A DNA stretch of 64,000 nucleotides, from positions 62,001-126,000 of the forward strand of contig NZ_SRJD01000006.1 in assembly GCF_004684935.1 (NCBI RefSeq), given 5' to 3'. Every line of letters starts with the position of its first letter. The first letter of the stretch is position 1. The notes under the pieces are model-generated. The model searched no databases. It was not told the origin of the DNA and worked only from the letters and a program-made list of their open reading frames with translations. This stretch comes from Sporolactobacillus shoreae (GTDB lineage: Bacteria > Bacillota > Bacilli > Bacillales > Sporolactobacillaceae). The position numbers were made by a program, and so were the translations under genes. Shown in pieces: positions 19,561 to 28,604 of this stretch.

Positions 19561-19797
19561 GTGGAAATGGCAGTACGCCGGTCACGCGGTAAGCGCCGCA
19601 AGGTATGCTATTTTACAGTGAACCACATTACTTATATTGATTATAAGGATGTAGATTTGCTGAGACGCTTTATTTCAGAACGCGGGAAGATTTTGCCTCG
19701 TCGTGTCACAGGAACGAGTGCGAAATATCAACGCCAGCTGACAAGAGCAATCAAACGTTCACGTCAGATGGCTTTGCTTCCATATACACAGGAATAA
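19561..19797 (+). CDS. rpsR: 30S ribosomal protein S18
   Basis: S18, 76-78 residues, with the family core [36 protein letters not shown] split over the expected length and a C-terminal [13 protein letters not shown]. Either GTG 19561 (4 nt from GGAGG) or ATG 19567 (10 nt) could start it; the longer form is given. It ends the operon before a strong terminator. Confidence 0.95.
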   Translation: MEMAVRRSRGKRRKVCYFTVNHITYIDYKDVDLLRRFISERGKILPRRVTGTSAKYQRQLTRAIKRSRQMALLPYTQE

Positions 19798-19826
19798 AAA
19801 GGGCATAACAATCATGCCAGTAGATG

Positions 19827-19867
19827 AAAAAACTGCAGTAAGAGGAATGCCTCTGCTGCAGTTTTTT
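19827..19867 (+). terminator. Terminator after rpsR
   Basis: AAAACTGCAG pairs with CTGCAGTTTT and an inner AGAGG/CCTCT stem extends it, followed by TTTTTT. It is a strong Rho-independent terminator. Confidence 0.9.
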
Positions 19868-19967
19868 ATACTATTGGGAGAATAATGATAAGAAGGAACG
19901 TCATTAGGCTGATTAAGTAGTATCAGGCATTCCAAGCTTTAAACAGTCCAATATTAAGAGGCTAACA

Positions 19968-21677
19968 ATGATGAAACCGGATCTTTTAAAGAAGGGTGCC
20001 AGCTTGCCAGTTAAAGAAAAGAGAATGTTGATCACGGCTATAATCCTGATTGCAATCTATCTGGCACCCCTGTTCCTACTTGGAGAAAATGCACACATCC
20101 GGATTGTGGATAATATGGATTCCAATATAGCTTGGTATCAGGTGCTGGCACATAGTGGTGAATTGTTTGGTCCCATCCACTCCCAAATCCCACAGGTTAT
20201 CAATGGCCAGCTGTCCAGGAATGCGTTTGGCTCACAGTTCAGCATGATCGTACTGCTGAATGTGATCCTGCCGCCTATGCTTGCTTATTCCATATGTCAG
20301 CTGATCTCCCGCTTTTTCGCTTTTCTAGGCATGTACTTGCTGTTACGGGATCATTTTGTCAAAAGCAGGGATAGTTTCCCCATCAGAGTGCTTGTGGCAC
20401 TTGCCTTTGCATTGACACCATTCTGGCCCTCCGGCATGCTGAGTACTCTTGGTATGCCACTTGCACTGTGGGCATTTCTCAATATAAGAGCGCACGTTGC
20501 TTCTTGGAAAGAATGGCTGACACTTTGCCTGCTTCCGTTTTATTCCAGTTTTGAACTCGGATTTTTCTTCTTCTTAACGGCGATGGCGATTTTCTGGCTG
20601 AGAGACTGGATCGTCAAAAAGAAGTTCAATCTAAAATTTATACTTTCCATTGCTCTTATGACGATCATCTACTTCCTTGTTGAATACAGATTAGTTGCTT
20701 CACTGCTTCTGCCCGGGCCATTAACGAACAGAGACGATTTCGTTGAATCAACATCAAGTTTATGGAATGTCCTGATACTCTCAATAAAAAATTTAATTGT
20801 TGGTCATGATCAGGCCATGACAGTTCATCAGTATGTCATTCTGCCTTTTAGTTGCATTGTCCTGTGGCAAATAGTCAGGACTGGTAAAGGGGAAATGTTG
20901 CTCAAAAAACGTTTTTTGCTGTTGCTTAGTCTGAACGTGATGCTTTCTGTGTGGTTTGCTTTCTGGTTTTACAAGGGGTGGGCACCGCTTAAAGCAAAGA
21001 TCAGCATTCTTACAACGTTTAATTTTTCAAGATATCACTATCTTCATCCGCTGTTCATTTATCTGATGTTTGCGGTGGGAGCGCTCATCTGTTGGCAAAA
21101 GGGGAAGAAATGGGAACGATTTGTTGAAATCGTGCTTGTTTTGCAGATTATTGTGCTGTTTCTCTATAATCCGGAAATTGAATTTCACGAACAGCCGACT
21201 TTCAAGCAATTCTATGCGAGTCAGCAGTTCAGCGCGATTGCTAAGTATATAGGAAAGCCCAAATCAAGTTATCGAGTGGCCAGCATTGGCTTACATCCGG
21301 CGATCGCTCAATTTAATGGATTTTATACGCTGGATACGTACAATAACTTTTATCCGCTCACATATAAACAAGCCTTCAGGAAGATCATTGCTAAAGAACT
21401 CGACAAAAATCCAAGCAATCGAGCCTATTTTGATGATTGGGGCGGCAGGTGTTATCTATTTACCGCAGAATTGGGAAAGAATTATGATTTTCGTAAGAAT
21501 TCTCATGTTAAAATCCACCATCTGCAGCTTAATATCGGCCAGTTCAAAAAGATGGGCGGAAATTATATTTTTTCTTCGGTTCCGATTATGAATGCAAGGC
21601 AGGATGGTTTGCATTTTCTTAAGTCATTTAACAGCAAAGAGTCTGCGTGGAAGATTTACCTGTATGGAACGAATTGA
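19968..21677 (+). CDS. Large polytopic membrane protein, DUF6044/YkoS-like
   Basis: A 569-residue protein with about ten hydrophobic segments in the first ~400 residues and a soluble C-terminal third. The conserved-looking loop VDNMDSNIAWYQVLAHSGELFGP after the first membrane segment, and a C-terminal YTLDTYNNFYPLTYK, resemble the DUF6044 family (YkoS in Bacillus), a group with a GT-C glycosyltransferase-like layout. That family placement is from memory of the pattern and moderately sure. Two adjacent ATG codons begin the frame at 19968. It is monocistronic between two terminators. Confidence 0.6.
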   Translation: MMKPDLLKKGASLPVKEKRMLITAIILIAIYLAPLFLLGENAHIRIVDNMDSNIAWYQVLAHSGELFGPIHSQIPQVINGQLSRNAFGSQFSMIVLLNVILPPMLAYSICQLISRFFAFLGMYLLLRDHFVKSRDSFPIRVLVALAFALTPFWPSGMLSTLGMPLALWAFLNIRAHVASWKEWLTLCLLPFYSSFELGFFFFLTAMAIFWLRDWIVKKKFNLKFILSIALMTIIYFLVEYRLVASLLLPGPLTNRDDFVESTSSLWNVLILSIKNLIVGHDQAMTVHQYVILPFSCIVLWQIVRTGKGEMLLKKRFLLLLSLNVMLSVWFAFWFYKGWAPLKAKISILTTFNFSRYHYLHPLFIYLMFAVGALICWQKGKKWERFVEIVLVLQIIVLFLYNPEIEFHEQPTFKQFYASQQFSAIAKYIGKPKSSYRVASIGLHPAIAQFNGFYTLDTYNNFYPLTYKQAFRKIIAKELDKNPSNRAYFDDWGGRCYLFTAELGKNYDFRKNSHVKIHHLQLNIGQFKKMGGNYIFSSVPIMNARQDGLHFLKSFNSKESAWKIYLYGTN

Positions 21678-21684
21678 AGGGATG

Positions 21685-21718
21685 AAAAAAAGACGCCTAA
21701 TTTCGGGCGCCTTTTTTT
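21685..21718 (+). terminator. Terminator after the DUF6044-like gene
   Basis: A run of A, then an AGACGCC / GGGCGCCT stem and seven T. The A and T flanks allow it to act on the convergent ctaM transcript too. Confidence 0.85.
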
Positions 21719-21749
21719 CATAGAACTTCATAAAATGCTGACTCGATTT

Positions 21750-22322
21750 TTAATAATAGGGCGCCATCATTAAATAGACGATAACGCCGGTCAGGCTGAC
21801 ATAAAGCCAGATCGGCATGGTCCAGCGGACAATCCGTTTGTGCTTTCTGATCTGCATGGTCCAGCCCCAGACAAGTGCAAATGGAGCAAGGAAAACAACA
21901 CTTGCGGCAAGCGCGCTGTGTGTGATCAGAATGAAAAAATAGATGGGCCGGATCAGCCCTGTCCCGCCATAATGGGGGGCAGGAGCGAGATAGTGAAAGG
22001 AAAGATAGGAGAGCAAAAAAAGAGCGGTTGTTGAAAAAGCAGCCAAAATAAAACCCCGGTGCAGATTGATTTTTTTCATTTTTATCGAGATCAGGGCAGA
22101 GACAAGAAAAATGAACGTGAAGCTGTTAAATACAGCGTTCAGCTTGGGCAGTACATAAACACTGCGGCTGATCTTGCCGTGATAGCCGATAAAAGGGGCG
22201 AAAAATAATAACAGGATCACGATATTCGCTAGTATTGCAACTGTGATGATCAGCACGGCATAATTCTTGTCACTTTTTGGTTTCGGTTGACTGTCGCTAA
22301 GATTTTTTATCGTTTGACTCAT
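21750..22322 (-). CDS. ctaM: CtaM/YozB family membrane protein (DUF420)
   Basis: A 190-residue protein with five hydrophobic segments. His-containing motifs in the membrane part (NLHRGFILAAFSTTALFLLSYLSFHY and FFILITHSALAASVVFLAPFALVWGW) are typical of DUF420. In Bacillus and Staphylococcus, CtaM is needed for maturation of heme-A/heme-copper quinol or cytochrome oxidases. ATG 22322 lies after AAGGAG; the ATG at 22355 starts inside that leader. No oxidase genes are in this window, so the link to a specific oxidase is inference. Confidence 0.8.
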   Translation of the reverse strand: MSQTIKNLSDSQPKPKSDKNYAVLIITVAILANIVILLLFFAPFIGYHGKISRSVYVLPKLNAVFNSFTFIFLVSALISIKMKKINLHRGFILAAFSTTALFLLSYLSFHYLAPAPHYGGTGLIRPIYFFILITHSALAASVVFLAPFALVWGWTMQIRKHKRIVRWTMPIWLYVSLTGVIVYLMMAPYY

Positions 22323-22426
22323 TCGGGCAATAGCTCCTTCAGATGTAAGATTCACAGAAAAGCCATAAGTCTATGATAGGTGACTGCAGTCAATGTGGCA
22401 AGAAGAACACAGAGTAAGCACAAAAA

Positions 22427-23071
22427 TCAGCCTTCAGCTGTTTCGGAAAGCAGCTGATTGGTAATAGATTTGATATAAGTGTGTGATTTAGCCTCTTCGT
22501 CAATCATTTCCCGGAGGATGACCTGAATAAAGTATCGAACAGAAACCAAATCTTTGAATTTAAGAATGGATTCCAGAGCTTCTCTGTAAATCTGGAAAAA
22601 CAAGGACTCAGGATTGCCCTTCTGGATTTCGCCATATGCCTCATAAAGCAGATCGATCTTGTCGGCGACGGACAGAATTTTGCCTTCCAGAGAATCATCC
22701 TTGCCTTCCTTGAACCGCTCCTCATAAACTTTGCGAAACTCCATTGGAATTTCTTTGTCGAGAAACTCCTGCGTCATTGAGCCTTCCACTTGCGAGAATA
22801 GTTCCCGAAGCTTGGGCAGCGCGTATTTAACCGGAGTTTTAATATCACCTGTAAAAAGTTCGGAATAATCATGATTGATCGCCCGTTCATAGACCTTCTT
22901 CCAGTCTACCGACTGTCCATTCCTGTCTTCAACAGTTGCCAAGAATTGTGCGATGGTTGCAACTTTGAAGGAGTGGCTGGCTACAGAATGCTCCTGATAT
23001 TTAAAAACACCTGGACAGCGGTAAATGCCTTCCAGGTCGGATAAACTTTGAAAATATTTGTGGATTCCCAT
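22427..23071 (-). CDS. HD-domain 5'-nucleotidase, YfbR-like
   Basis: A 214-residue HD-superfamily phosphohydrolase. Metal ligands expected for the YfbR type are visible: HSVASHSFKVA, the NHDYSE pair (HD) and a later DKIDLLYEAYGEIQKGN segment (third Asp). YfbR enzymes remove the phosphate from deoxynucleoside 5'-monophosphates. ATG 23071 follows AGGAGCC; ATG 23092 overlaps this site. The Bacillus counterpart is of the YpgQ/YfbR class; the substrate here is not proven. Confidence 0.75.
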   Translation of the reverse strand: MGIHKYFQSLSDLEGIYRCPGVFKYQEHSVASHSFKVATIAQFLATVEDRNGQSVDWKKVYERAINHDYSELFTGDIKTPVKYALPKLRELFSQVEGSMTQEFLDKEIPMEFRKVYEERFKEGKDDSLEGKILSVADKIDLLYEAYGEIQKGNPESLFFQIYREALESILKFKDLVSVRYFIQVILREMIDEEAKSHTYIKSITNQLLSETAEG

Positions 23072-23149
23072 AGATATGGCTCCTTTCCTCATGCGATTGA
23101 TCCATCCGAATGGATATTTCGAACAGTATAGACCGCGTGAGGAGAAGAG

Positions 23150-23629
23150 TCAATGATTCTGAATCATCCCCGCTTCACACCGGATACGCTCATTCTGGCG
23201 TTGAATATATTCGGCCAATTTTTCGAGATTAAGAAGCGGCAGCTCACCATCCTCGACCTGGATTTTAGAGCTGTAAAAAGACTGCCCCTGATCGGCGGGG
23301 GAAGTCTGTTCCGCTTGAAAGGTATAGGTCCCGCCGACTGCATCGATATCAATCGCGATATTTCCGGATTTTGTCACGCCGATAACAAATTTTCTGTCTT
23401 CCTTGTTTACAAAGGGATTGCTGCCGGATTCCAGAACTCCTGAAAGCAGGATCAATGGAAGAATGTGATCCCTTAAAGAGATCAACCCTGAAAAAAACGG
23501 ATGAGTTACAGGGACGGGTGCTGCCGGCACAGGTTCAATGATTTCGCTGACTTCATCGATCAGTATCCCGACCGTAAGATTGCCAGAATAAAGGGCCAGA
23601 GCCGTCTGATCTATTGTGTCTGTCGACAT
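23150..23629 (-). CDS. CheW-like domain protein, orphan
   Basis: A 159-residue protein composed of one CheW-like fold: ALYSGNLTVGILIDEVSEIIEP, then PFFSGLISLRDHILPLILLS, which align with the CheW pattern of beta strands and the G(x)I(x)LR motif. CheW couples chemoreceptors to CheA. No other chemotaxis gene is in the window and this copy is divergent, so it may be a scaffold for another signalling complex. ATG 23629 follows GAGGTGATTCAT; the longer frame back to 23773 overlaps the transporter gene upstream and has no ribosome-binding site. Confidence 0.65.
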   Translation of the reverse strand: MSTDTIDQTALALYSGNLTVGILIDEVSEIIEPVPAAPVPVTHPFFSGLISLRDHILPLILLSGVLESGSNPFVNKEDRKFVIGVTKSGNIAIDIDAVGGTYTFQAEQTSPADQGQSFYSSKIQVEDGELPLLNLEKLAEYIQRQNERIRCEAGMIQNH

Positions 23630-23720
23630 ATGAATCACCTCATATAATGATTGTGATGCTTTGGATTCAATTTGAAAAAAAGTCTTCCACAACATATATC
23701 GGACGAAGAAGAAAGAATGA

Positions 23721-24653
23721 TTATTTTTTAAGATTGGGCACTGAATCCGGCTCAATAATTTCCCGGCCTTCATACCATGGATTGATATGAATCAGGACTT
23801 CTTCTACATCAGGGAATCTGGACATCACTTTCTGCCTGATCTCCTCCGTAATATCATCGCCTTCCTGAATATTATAAGAGGCGGGAAGACGAATTTGGGC
23901 GTCAATCAGAATTGAATTGCCATGTTCCCTTGCACGCAGAATATCAATCTTTTTAACCTGCGGAAATGAGAGAAATACTTCCTTGTATTCTTCCTGTTTT
24001 TTCTCGTCAACACTGCTCTCCATAAGTACATTAGTCGATTTGACCATCATAATGATGGCGATGCGCAGCACGAGCAAAGAGACCACAATTCCGGCGATCG
24101 GGTCGCTGAAATGAGAGTAGGGAATATCCAAAACTCTGCCGATCCAACCAATGCTTAATCCGAGAGCGGCTGCTAACGATGCATAAATATCGGCCAGGTG
24201 GTCTGAAGCTGTCGCCTGGAGACTTTTGCTGTGGTATCTAATTGCAGCGCGATGTGTATAGACATAAAGCGCCCATTTCCAGGCTGTCGACAGGATCGCG
24301 GCCAGAAGTGCCCAGACACTGACTTCAGAGACGGGACCGAACAAGCTGCTGATGGCTTCAAAAATTAGAAAGGCGGCAGCTGCGATCAGAATAATGCCGA
24401 TAAATGCTGTGGAGATGTCTTCCGCTTTTCCATGTCCGTACGGGTGCTCCCTGTCTGCGGGATGGTTGGACAGCTTCATTGATCCAATCGTTGCAACAGA
24501 AGCAATCACATCTCCACCATTGTGCACACCGTCGGCGATCAGGGCGGTACTATGAAAAAGCAGGCCGAAACCGATTTTGATTAGAGTCAGAAAGAAATTG
24601 CTGATCAGGCTGATCCAGGCGACGAACAGTGCTTTTGCGCTTTCATAAGCCAT
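23721..24653 (-). CDS. Cation diffusion facilitator, probable Mn2+ exporter (MneP/MneS-like)
   Basis: A 310-residue CDF-family antiporter with about six membrane segments and a C-terminal cytoplasmic domain. Metal-site motifs are HNGGD in TM2 (His44, Asp48) and DHLAD in TM5. The NHPADREHPYGHGKAE loop resembles Bacillus YeaB/MneS and YdfM/MneP, which export manganese under MntR control. ATG 24653 lies after GAGGAGAG. The leader carries an MntR-box-like palindrome and an 11-bp inverted repeat. Zn2+ or Fe2+ export cannot be excluded. Confidence 0.82.
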   Translation of the reverse strand: MAYESAKALFVAWISLISNFFLTLIKIGFGLLFHSTALIADGVHNGGDVIASVATIGSMKLSNHPADREHPYGHGKAEDISTAFIGIILIAAAAFLIFEAISSLFGPVSEVSVWALLAAILSTAWKWALYVYTHRAAIRYHSKSLQATASDHLADIYASLAAALGLSIGWIGRVLDIPYSHFSDPIAGIVVSLLVLRIAIIMMVKSTNVLMESSVDEKKQEEYKEVFLSFPQVKKIDILRAREHGNSILIDAQIRLPASYNIQEGDDITEEIRQKVMSRFPDVEEVLIHINPWYEGREIIEPDSVPNLKK

Positions 24654-24671
24654 AATGGTTCGCTCTCCTCA

Positions 24672-24730
24672 AATTGTTTGCCTGAGGCAAGTTCATCATT
24701 ATAAAAGACAATCCGATTCCGGATTGTCTT
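24672..24730 (-). promoter_or_regulatory. Control region of the CDF gene: MntR-like box and 11-bp inverted repeat
   Basis: TTTGCCTGAGGCAAG (24677-24691) is a palindrome resembling MntR operators of Bacillus. Just upstream (reading minus) is TATAAT at the complement of 24697-24702, and AAGACAATCCG/CGGATTGTCTT at 24705-24730 forms perfect 11-bp arms around ATTC. The box would lie downstream of the -10, the repeat across the -35 to -10 region. Both repeats are seen; regulator identity is inferred. Confidence 0.5.
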
Positions 24731-25115
24731 AAAAACGAACTGTTTTGATTTAGTACGCAATCACTTATCATGGGAACACCAGCTCTCCAGACAGACAAGA
24801 GATATTAAAAGTGTATGGTGAATGAACATAAAATAACCCTATTCAATTCAGAAAGGGCGGCCAAATTCACTGTAAAACGCTTTCTTTTCAATTATTTAAC
24901 TACTCCATTATATAGGGGAAGTTTGAATCGTGCAAGATTGCAGCCTTGTATCCGGCGTTTTACCCTTCCATTACGAACTGCATGTATATTATAATAAATC
25001 TTATTAATCAATTGGATGGCCGGAGCGATTCCTGTACTTTGCTATAGAAAGCGAAAACGTCTGAACTTATTAAGGCGTGTCGGCATTCAACGGATCCCTG
25101 ACCAGAGGTGTCGTT
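24731..25115. other. Divergent intergenic region, no gene seen
   Basis: This AT-rich stretch separates the minus-strand CDF gene from plus-strand yybS. I see no open frame with a ribosome-binding site and no recognisable riboswitch. It must hold the yybS promoter, which I could not place confidently. Confidence 0.5.
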
Positions 25116-26060
25116 ATGAAAGTGAGTAGGGCTCTAGTTGAGAGAATAATGGCAATCATTCTCTTATTCATTTTACTCGGGGTAACTTTTTACATTCCCG
25201 CCGTATCCGCGGTATCAGTCTGGCTGATTCCTTTTCCCCTGATGTACGGTGTTTCAAAATTCGGGTGGCAGTTTGGCATCGTGGAGCTGCTTATTGGTTT
25301 GGCTTTCATGTTCTTGTCCCGATTGGGACTGTACGTGCTGTTTCCGTTTTTCTTTACCGTTATGGGTTTTTCCATGGGCATAATGATTCGCCTGAAAAAG
25401 CCCGCCTTTGCCATTCTTCTTGCCGGCAGTTTGGCGAATATCACAATGCTTATTCTGTACCTGGCCGGTTCAGTGCTCATTTATGGTTTTAATCCGGTTG
25501 CCGAGGGAAAAAAGGCAATATGGAAGTCTGTTGAAACGATGCTTGCCCAAGCCGGTCCGCTGCTCCATCAGAATACGGAAACACTGGCAGATCTTTATCA
25601 GAACTATATCAATTATTTAGGCGTGCTTGCCCCTTCACTGATTGTTGTGGTCGGAGTCATTAATTCGTTAATTGTCGTGATAATCAGCCTTCCGCTGCTC
25701 AGACGTTTTGGTGTCGAAGCACCGGAATGGGTGCCCTTCAGGCGGTGGCGTGTTCCGAAAAGTGTGATCTGGATTTATCTGATTGCGCTTTTGCTGATTC
25801 AGACCGGAATTGCGGACAGTGAAACGCCATTGTTCACGATCTCGGTTAACTTTTCTTTTGTGATGCAGCTGCTGCTTGCCATTCAGGGATTGAGCTTTAT
25901 CTTTTTTTTCGCTGCCCTGCGGCATTTTCCAGGGATTATCCCAATTATGATAGTTGTAGCAGTCGTTATATTCAGCGTTTTACTGCTGCAGCTGGTCACA
26001 TTATTAGGTATAATTGATCTTGGTTTTGATCTCCGGAAGAGGCTGGCAAAGAAAAATTAG
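25116..26060 (+). CDS. yybS: YybS family membrane protein (DUF2232)
   Basis: A 314-residue integral membrane protein with about eight hydrophobic segments. The N-terminal part (YIPAVSAVSVWLIPFPLMYGVSK) and the FGVEAPEWVPFRRWRVPKS loop before the last three segments are typical of DUF2232. The order yybS-gdpP-rplI-dnaC is conserved in Bacillales. Function is unknown; some resemblance to ECF-type S components has been noted for the family. ATG 25116 follows AGAGGTG. Confidence 0.88.
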   Translation: MKVSRALVERIMAIILLFILLGVTFYIPAVSAVSVWLIPFPLMYGVSKFGWQFGIVELLIGLAFMFLSRLGLYVLFPFFFTVMGFSMGIMIRLKKPAFAILLAGSLANITMLILYLAGSVLIYGFNPVAEGKKAIWKSVETMLAQAGPLLHQNTETLADLYQNYINYLGVLAPSLIVVVGVINSLIVVIISLPLLRRFGVEAPEWVPFRRWRVPKSVIWIYLIALLLIQTGIADSETPLFTISVNFSFVMQLLLAIQGLSFIFFFAALRHFPGIIPIMIVVAVVIFSVLLLQLVTLLGIIDLGFDLRKRLAKKN

Positions 26061-26083
26061 TTGTCCGGATAATCGGAAAGCCC

Positions 26084-28093
26084 TTGAAAATTGTGCAGCT
26101 GCGGGAGCTGAAAAAATTGGCAAATCAATTTAAACATCGATGGCGCAGTGACTTGCTGATCGTTCTGGGTCTGCTGTACCTTCTGTTTATTGTATTTACT
26201 GCGTTTCTGAACTGGATGCTCGCTCTTTCCGGCCTGGTGATTCTCGCCTTGTCCGTCACATGGTTTGTATTCAATGAAACACAATTCGATAAAGAACTGG
26301 CGGAATATATTGCCGGGCTTTCCTACAGCCTGAATAAAGCAGGCGGTGAGGCGCTGCTCCAAATGCCGATTGGAATTGTTCTGTATAACGAAGCGGAACG
26401 GATCGAGTGGTGCAACCCGTATTTCAACCAACTGGCCGGCGGAACTGAGACAAAAATTGGTCTGTTGTTAAATGAAATATCCACGGAATTTGAGAAACTG
26501 ATTTTATCGGATAAAGAATCAATGATCATTGCAATAAATGAACGACAGTATCGTGTGCGTCTGAGACGTTCGGAGCGTCTTTTATATTTTACCGATATTA
26601 CGGATGTTCTGCAGATTAAAAAGAATTATTATAACGAGCAGCCCGTGCTTGCTCTGATTTTTCTGGATAATTACGATGAAGTGACACAGGGGCTGGAGGA
26701 TCAGGTCAGAAGCACAATCAATAATGAGACCACTTCGATTATTAAGGCGTGGGCATCGCGGCACGGCATTTACCTGCGCCGGACAGCATCAGACCGCTTT
26801 CTCGCGGTGATGAATGAGAAACTTCTGGCGGCGGTTGAGGAAGAACATTTTTCGATTCTGGATAAAGTGCGTGAAATTACAGTGCCTCTCAGCCATATTC
26901 CCTTGACGCTCAGCATCGGAGTCGGGGCGGGGACGGAGACACTGGAGGATCTTGGCACTTATGCCCAGTCCGCCCTCGATCTTGGACTCGGGCGGGGCGG
27001 AGACCAGGCTGTCATCAAATGGTCGGATGGCGCCGTTAAATTTTTCGGCGGGAAGTCCAACCCAATAGAAAAAAGGACGCGCGTCCGTGCCAGAGTCATT
27101 TCCCATGCGCTGACAGAGCTCATGCTGGAGAGCGACCAGGTGATGATCATGGGACACAAAGCACCAGATCTTGACGCTGTGGGGTCGTGTATTGGTATTC
27201 TTAAAATCGCGCATGCCAACGGGAGGAGCGCCAAAATTATTCTGGATCGTGAACATGACGTGACAGGAGTGGCGCGGCTCGTGACCGAGCTCCAGAAGAA
27301 CAGAAATTTATGGGCGAATTTTATCTCTGCGGAAGAAGCCCGTGAAAAAGTAACAAAACGGACACTGGTGGTGGTTGCCGACACGCACCGCCCATCCATG
27401 GTCGTGGATCCGGATCTGCTGGACAGTGTTCACCGGATTGTTGTTATTGATCATCACCGGAGGGCGGAAGAGTTTATTAAAGACCCTGTGCTTGTATATA
27501 TGGAGCCCTATGCCTCTTCAACCTGTGAGCTCGTGACTGAACTCTTAGAGTATCAGCCTAATGAGCGCCCGCTTGACGTTATTGAAGCGACCGCCATGCT
27601 GGGCGGGATTGCGGTTGACACCAAGAACTTTACGCTCAGAACTGGTTTCCGGACCTTTGATGCGGCATCCTATCTGAGGGCGCACGGAGCGGATACCATC
27701 CTTGTCCAGAAATTCCTGTGTGATGATCTGGATCAGTTCAATCAGCGGGCCGACCTTATCCGCAGGGCTCAGGTCTACCATTCGAATATTGCTATTGTCA
27801 GTGGTGAAGGTGGAAAAACATACGATCAAGTACTACTGGCTCAAACGGCCGACACTCTGCTGATGCTCGAGGGTATTCGGACGTCTTTTGTCATCGGGCT
27901 CAGGGACGATGGCCAGGTCGGTGTCAGTGCCCGATCACTTGGCGAAATCAACGTTCAGATTGTCATGGAGAGTCTTGGCGGTGGGGGCCATCTGAACAAT
28001 GCGGCGACCCAGATGAAAGGCGTTACCGTCGAAACGGCGGTGAATAGGGTTAAGCAGGCGATTGACCAGTATTTTGAAGGAGGTTTGTCATAA
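26084..28093 (+). CDS. gdpP: Cyclic-di-AMP phosphodiesterase GdpP
   Basis: GdpP hydrolyses c-di-AMP to pApA and so tunes potassium/osmolyte and cell-wall homeostasis. The 669-residue protein has two N-terminal membrane segments (residues ~22-65), a PAS domain ([21 protein letters not shown]), a degenerate GGDEF domain, and DHH/DHHA1 domains with [17 protein letters not shown] and VVIDHH metal motifs and a C-terminal [13 protein letters not shown] 26084 begins the frame 23 nt after yybS, and its last base overlaps the start of rplI. Confidence 0.95.
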   Translation: MKIVQLRELKKLANQFKHRWRSDLLIVLGLLYLLFIVFTAFLNWMLALSGLVILALSVTWFVFNETQFDKELAEYIAGLSYSLNKAGGEALLQMPIGIVLYNEAERIEWCNPYFNQLAGGTETKIGLLLNEISTEFEKLILSDKESMIIAINERQYRVRLRRSERLLYFTDITDVLQIKKNYYNEQPVLALIFLDNYDEVTQGLEDQVRSTINNETTSIIKAWASRHGIYLRRTASDRFLAVMNEKLLAAVEEEHFSILDKVREITVPLSHIPLTLSIGVGAGTETLEDLGTYAQSALDLGLGRGGDQAVIKWSDGAVKFFGGKSNPIEKRTRVRARVISHALTELMLESDQVMIMGHKAPDLDAVGSCIGILKIAHANGRSAKIILDREHDVTGVARLVTELQKNRNLWANFISAEEAREKVTKRTLVVVADTHRPSMVVDPDLLDSVHRIVVIDHHRRAEEFIKDPVLVYMEPYASSTCELVTELLEYQPNERPLDVIEATAMLGGIAVDTKNFTLRTGFRTFDAASYLRAHGADTILVQKFLCDDLDQFNQRADLIRRAQVYHSNIAIVSGEGGKTYDQVLLAQTADTLLMLEGIRTSFVIGLRDDGQVGVSARSLGEINVQIVMESLGGGGHLNNAATQMKGVTVETAVNRVKQAIDQYFEGGLS

Positions 28094-28536
28094 TGAAAGT
28101 TATTTTTGTGAAAGACGTGAAGGGAAAGGGTAGTCAGGGCGATGTTAAAGAGGTTTCCGAAGGCTACGCGAGAAATTATCTGTTCCCTCAGAACCTGGCA
28201 GTTCCGGCGAACAAGGGAAGCATGAACCAGCTGGAAGCTCAAAAGAAAAGGAAAAAACAGCTTGAAGAAGAAGAACGCCGGAATGCTGAAGAATTGAAAC
28301 AGAAAATCGAAAAAATAACAATTGAACTGAAAGCGAAATCCGGAGAGGGCGGACGGCTTTTCGGCTCCATAACAAGCAAACAGATTGCTCAGGCCTTCAG
28401 AAAGATGGAAATAACGATAGATAAACGGAAAATCGATCTTCCGGAACCGATTCGGACGCTCGGGTTTACAGATGTTCCACTAAAATTGCACCCGGAAGTC
28501 ACCGCCAAAGTGAAAGTACATGTCACTGAAGAATAA
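28093..28536 (+). CDS. rplI: 50S ribosomal protein L9
   Basis: L9, 147 residues. The N-terminal globular domain is typical ([28 protein letters not shown]), followed by the long charged central helix and the C-terminal domain ([17 protein letters not shown]). The ATG overlaps the gdpP stop as TAATG, with AAGGAGG upstream. It precedes the helicase gene as in Bacillus. Confidence 0.97.
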   Translation: MKVIFVKDVKGKGSQGDVKEVSEGYARNYLFPQNLAVPANKGSMNQLEAQKKRKKQLEEEERRNAEELKQKIEKITIELKAKSGEGGRLFGSITSKQIAQAFRKMEITIDKRKIDLPEPIRTLGFTDVPLKLHPEVTAKVKVHVTEE

Positions 28537-28604
28537 TATCTATTGGCGCTTTTTTCAGTATGAATTGATGAGTGGGATATGATTAACTTGAAGGAGAATG
28601 CGTC

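Noticed and set aside
27020-27060. Active GGDEF domain in GdpP
   Set aside because: The motif is degenerate, as in all GdpP proteins, so no diguanylate cyclase activity is claimed.
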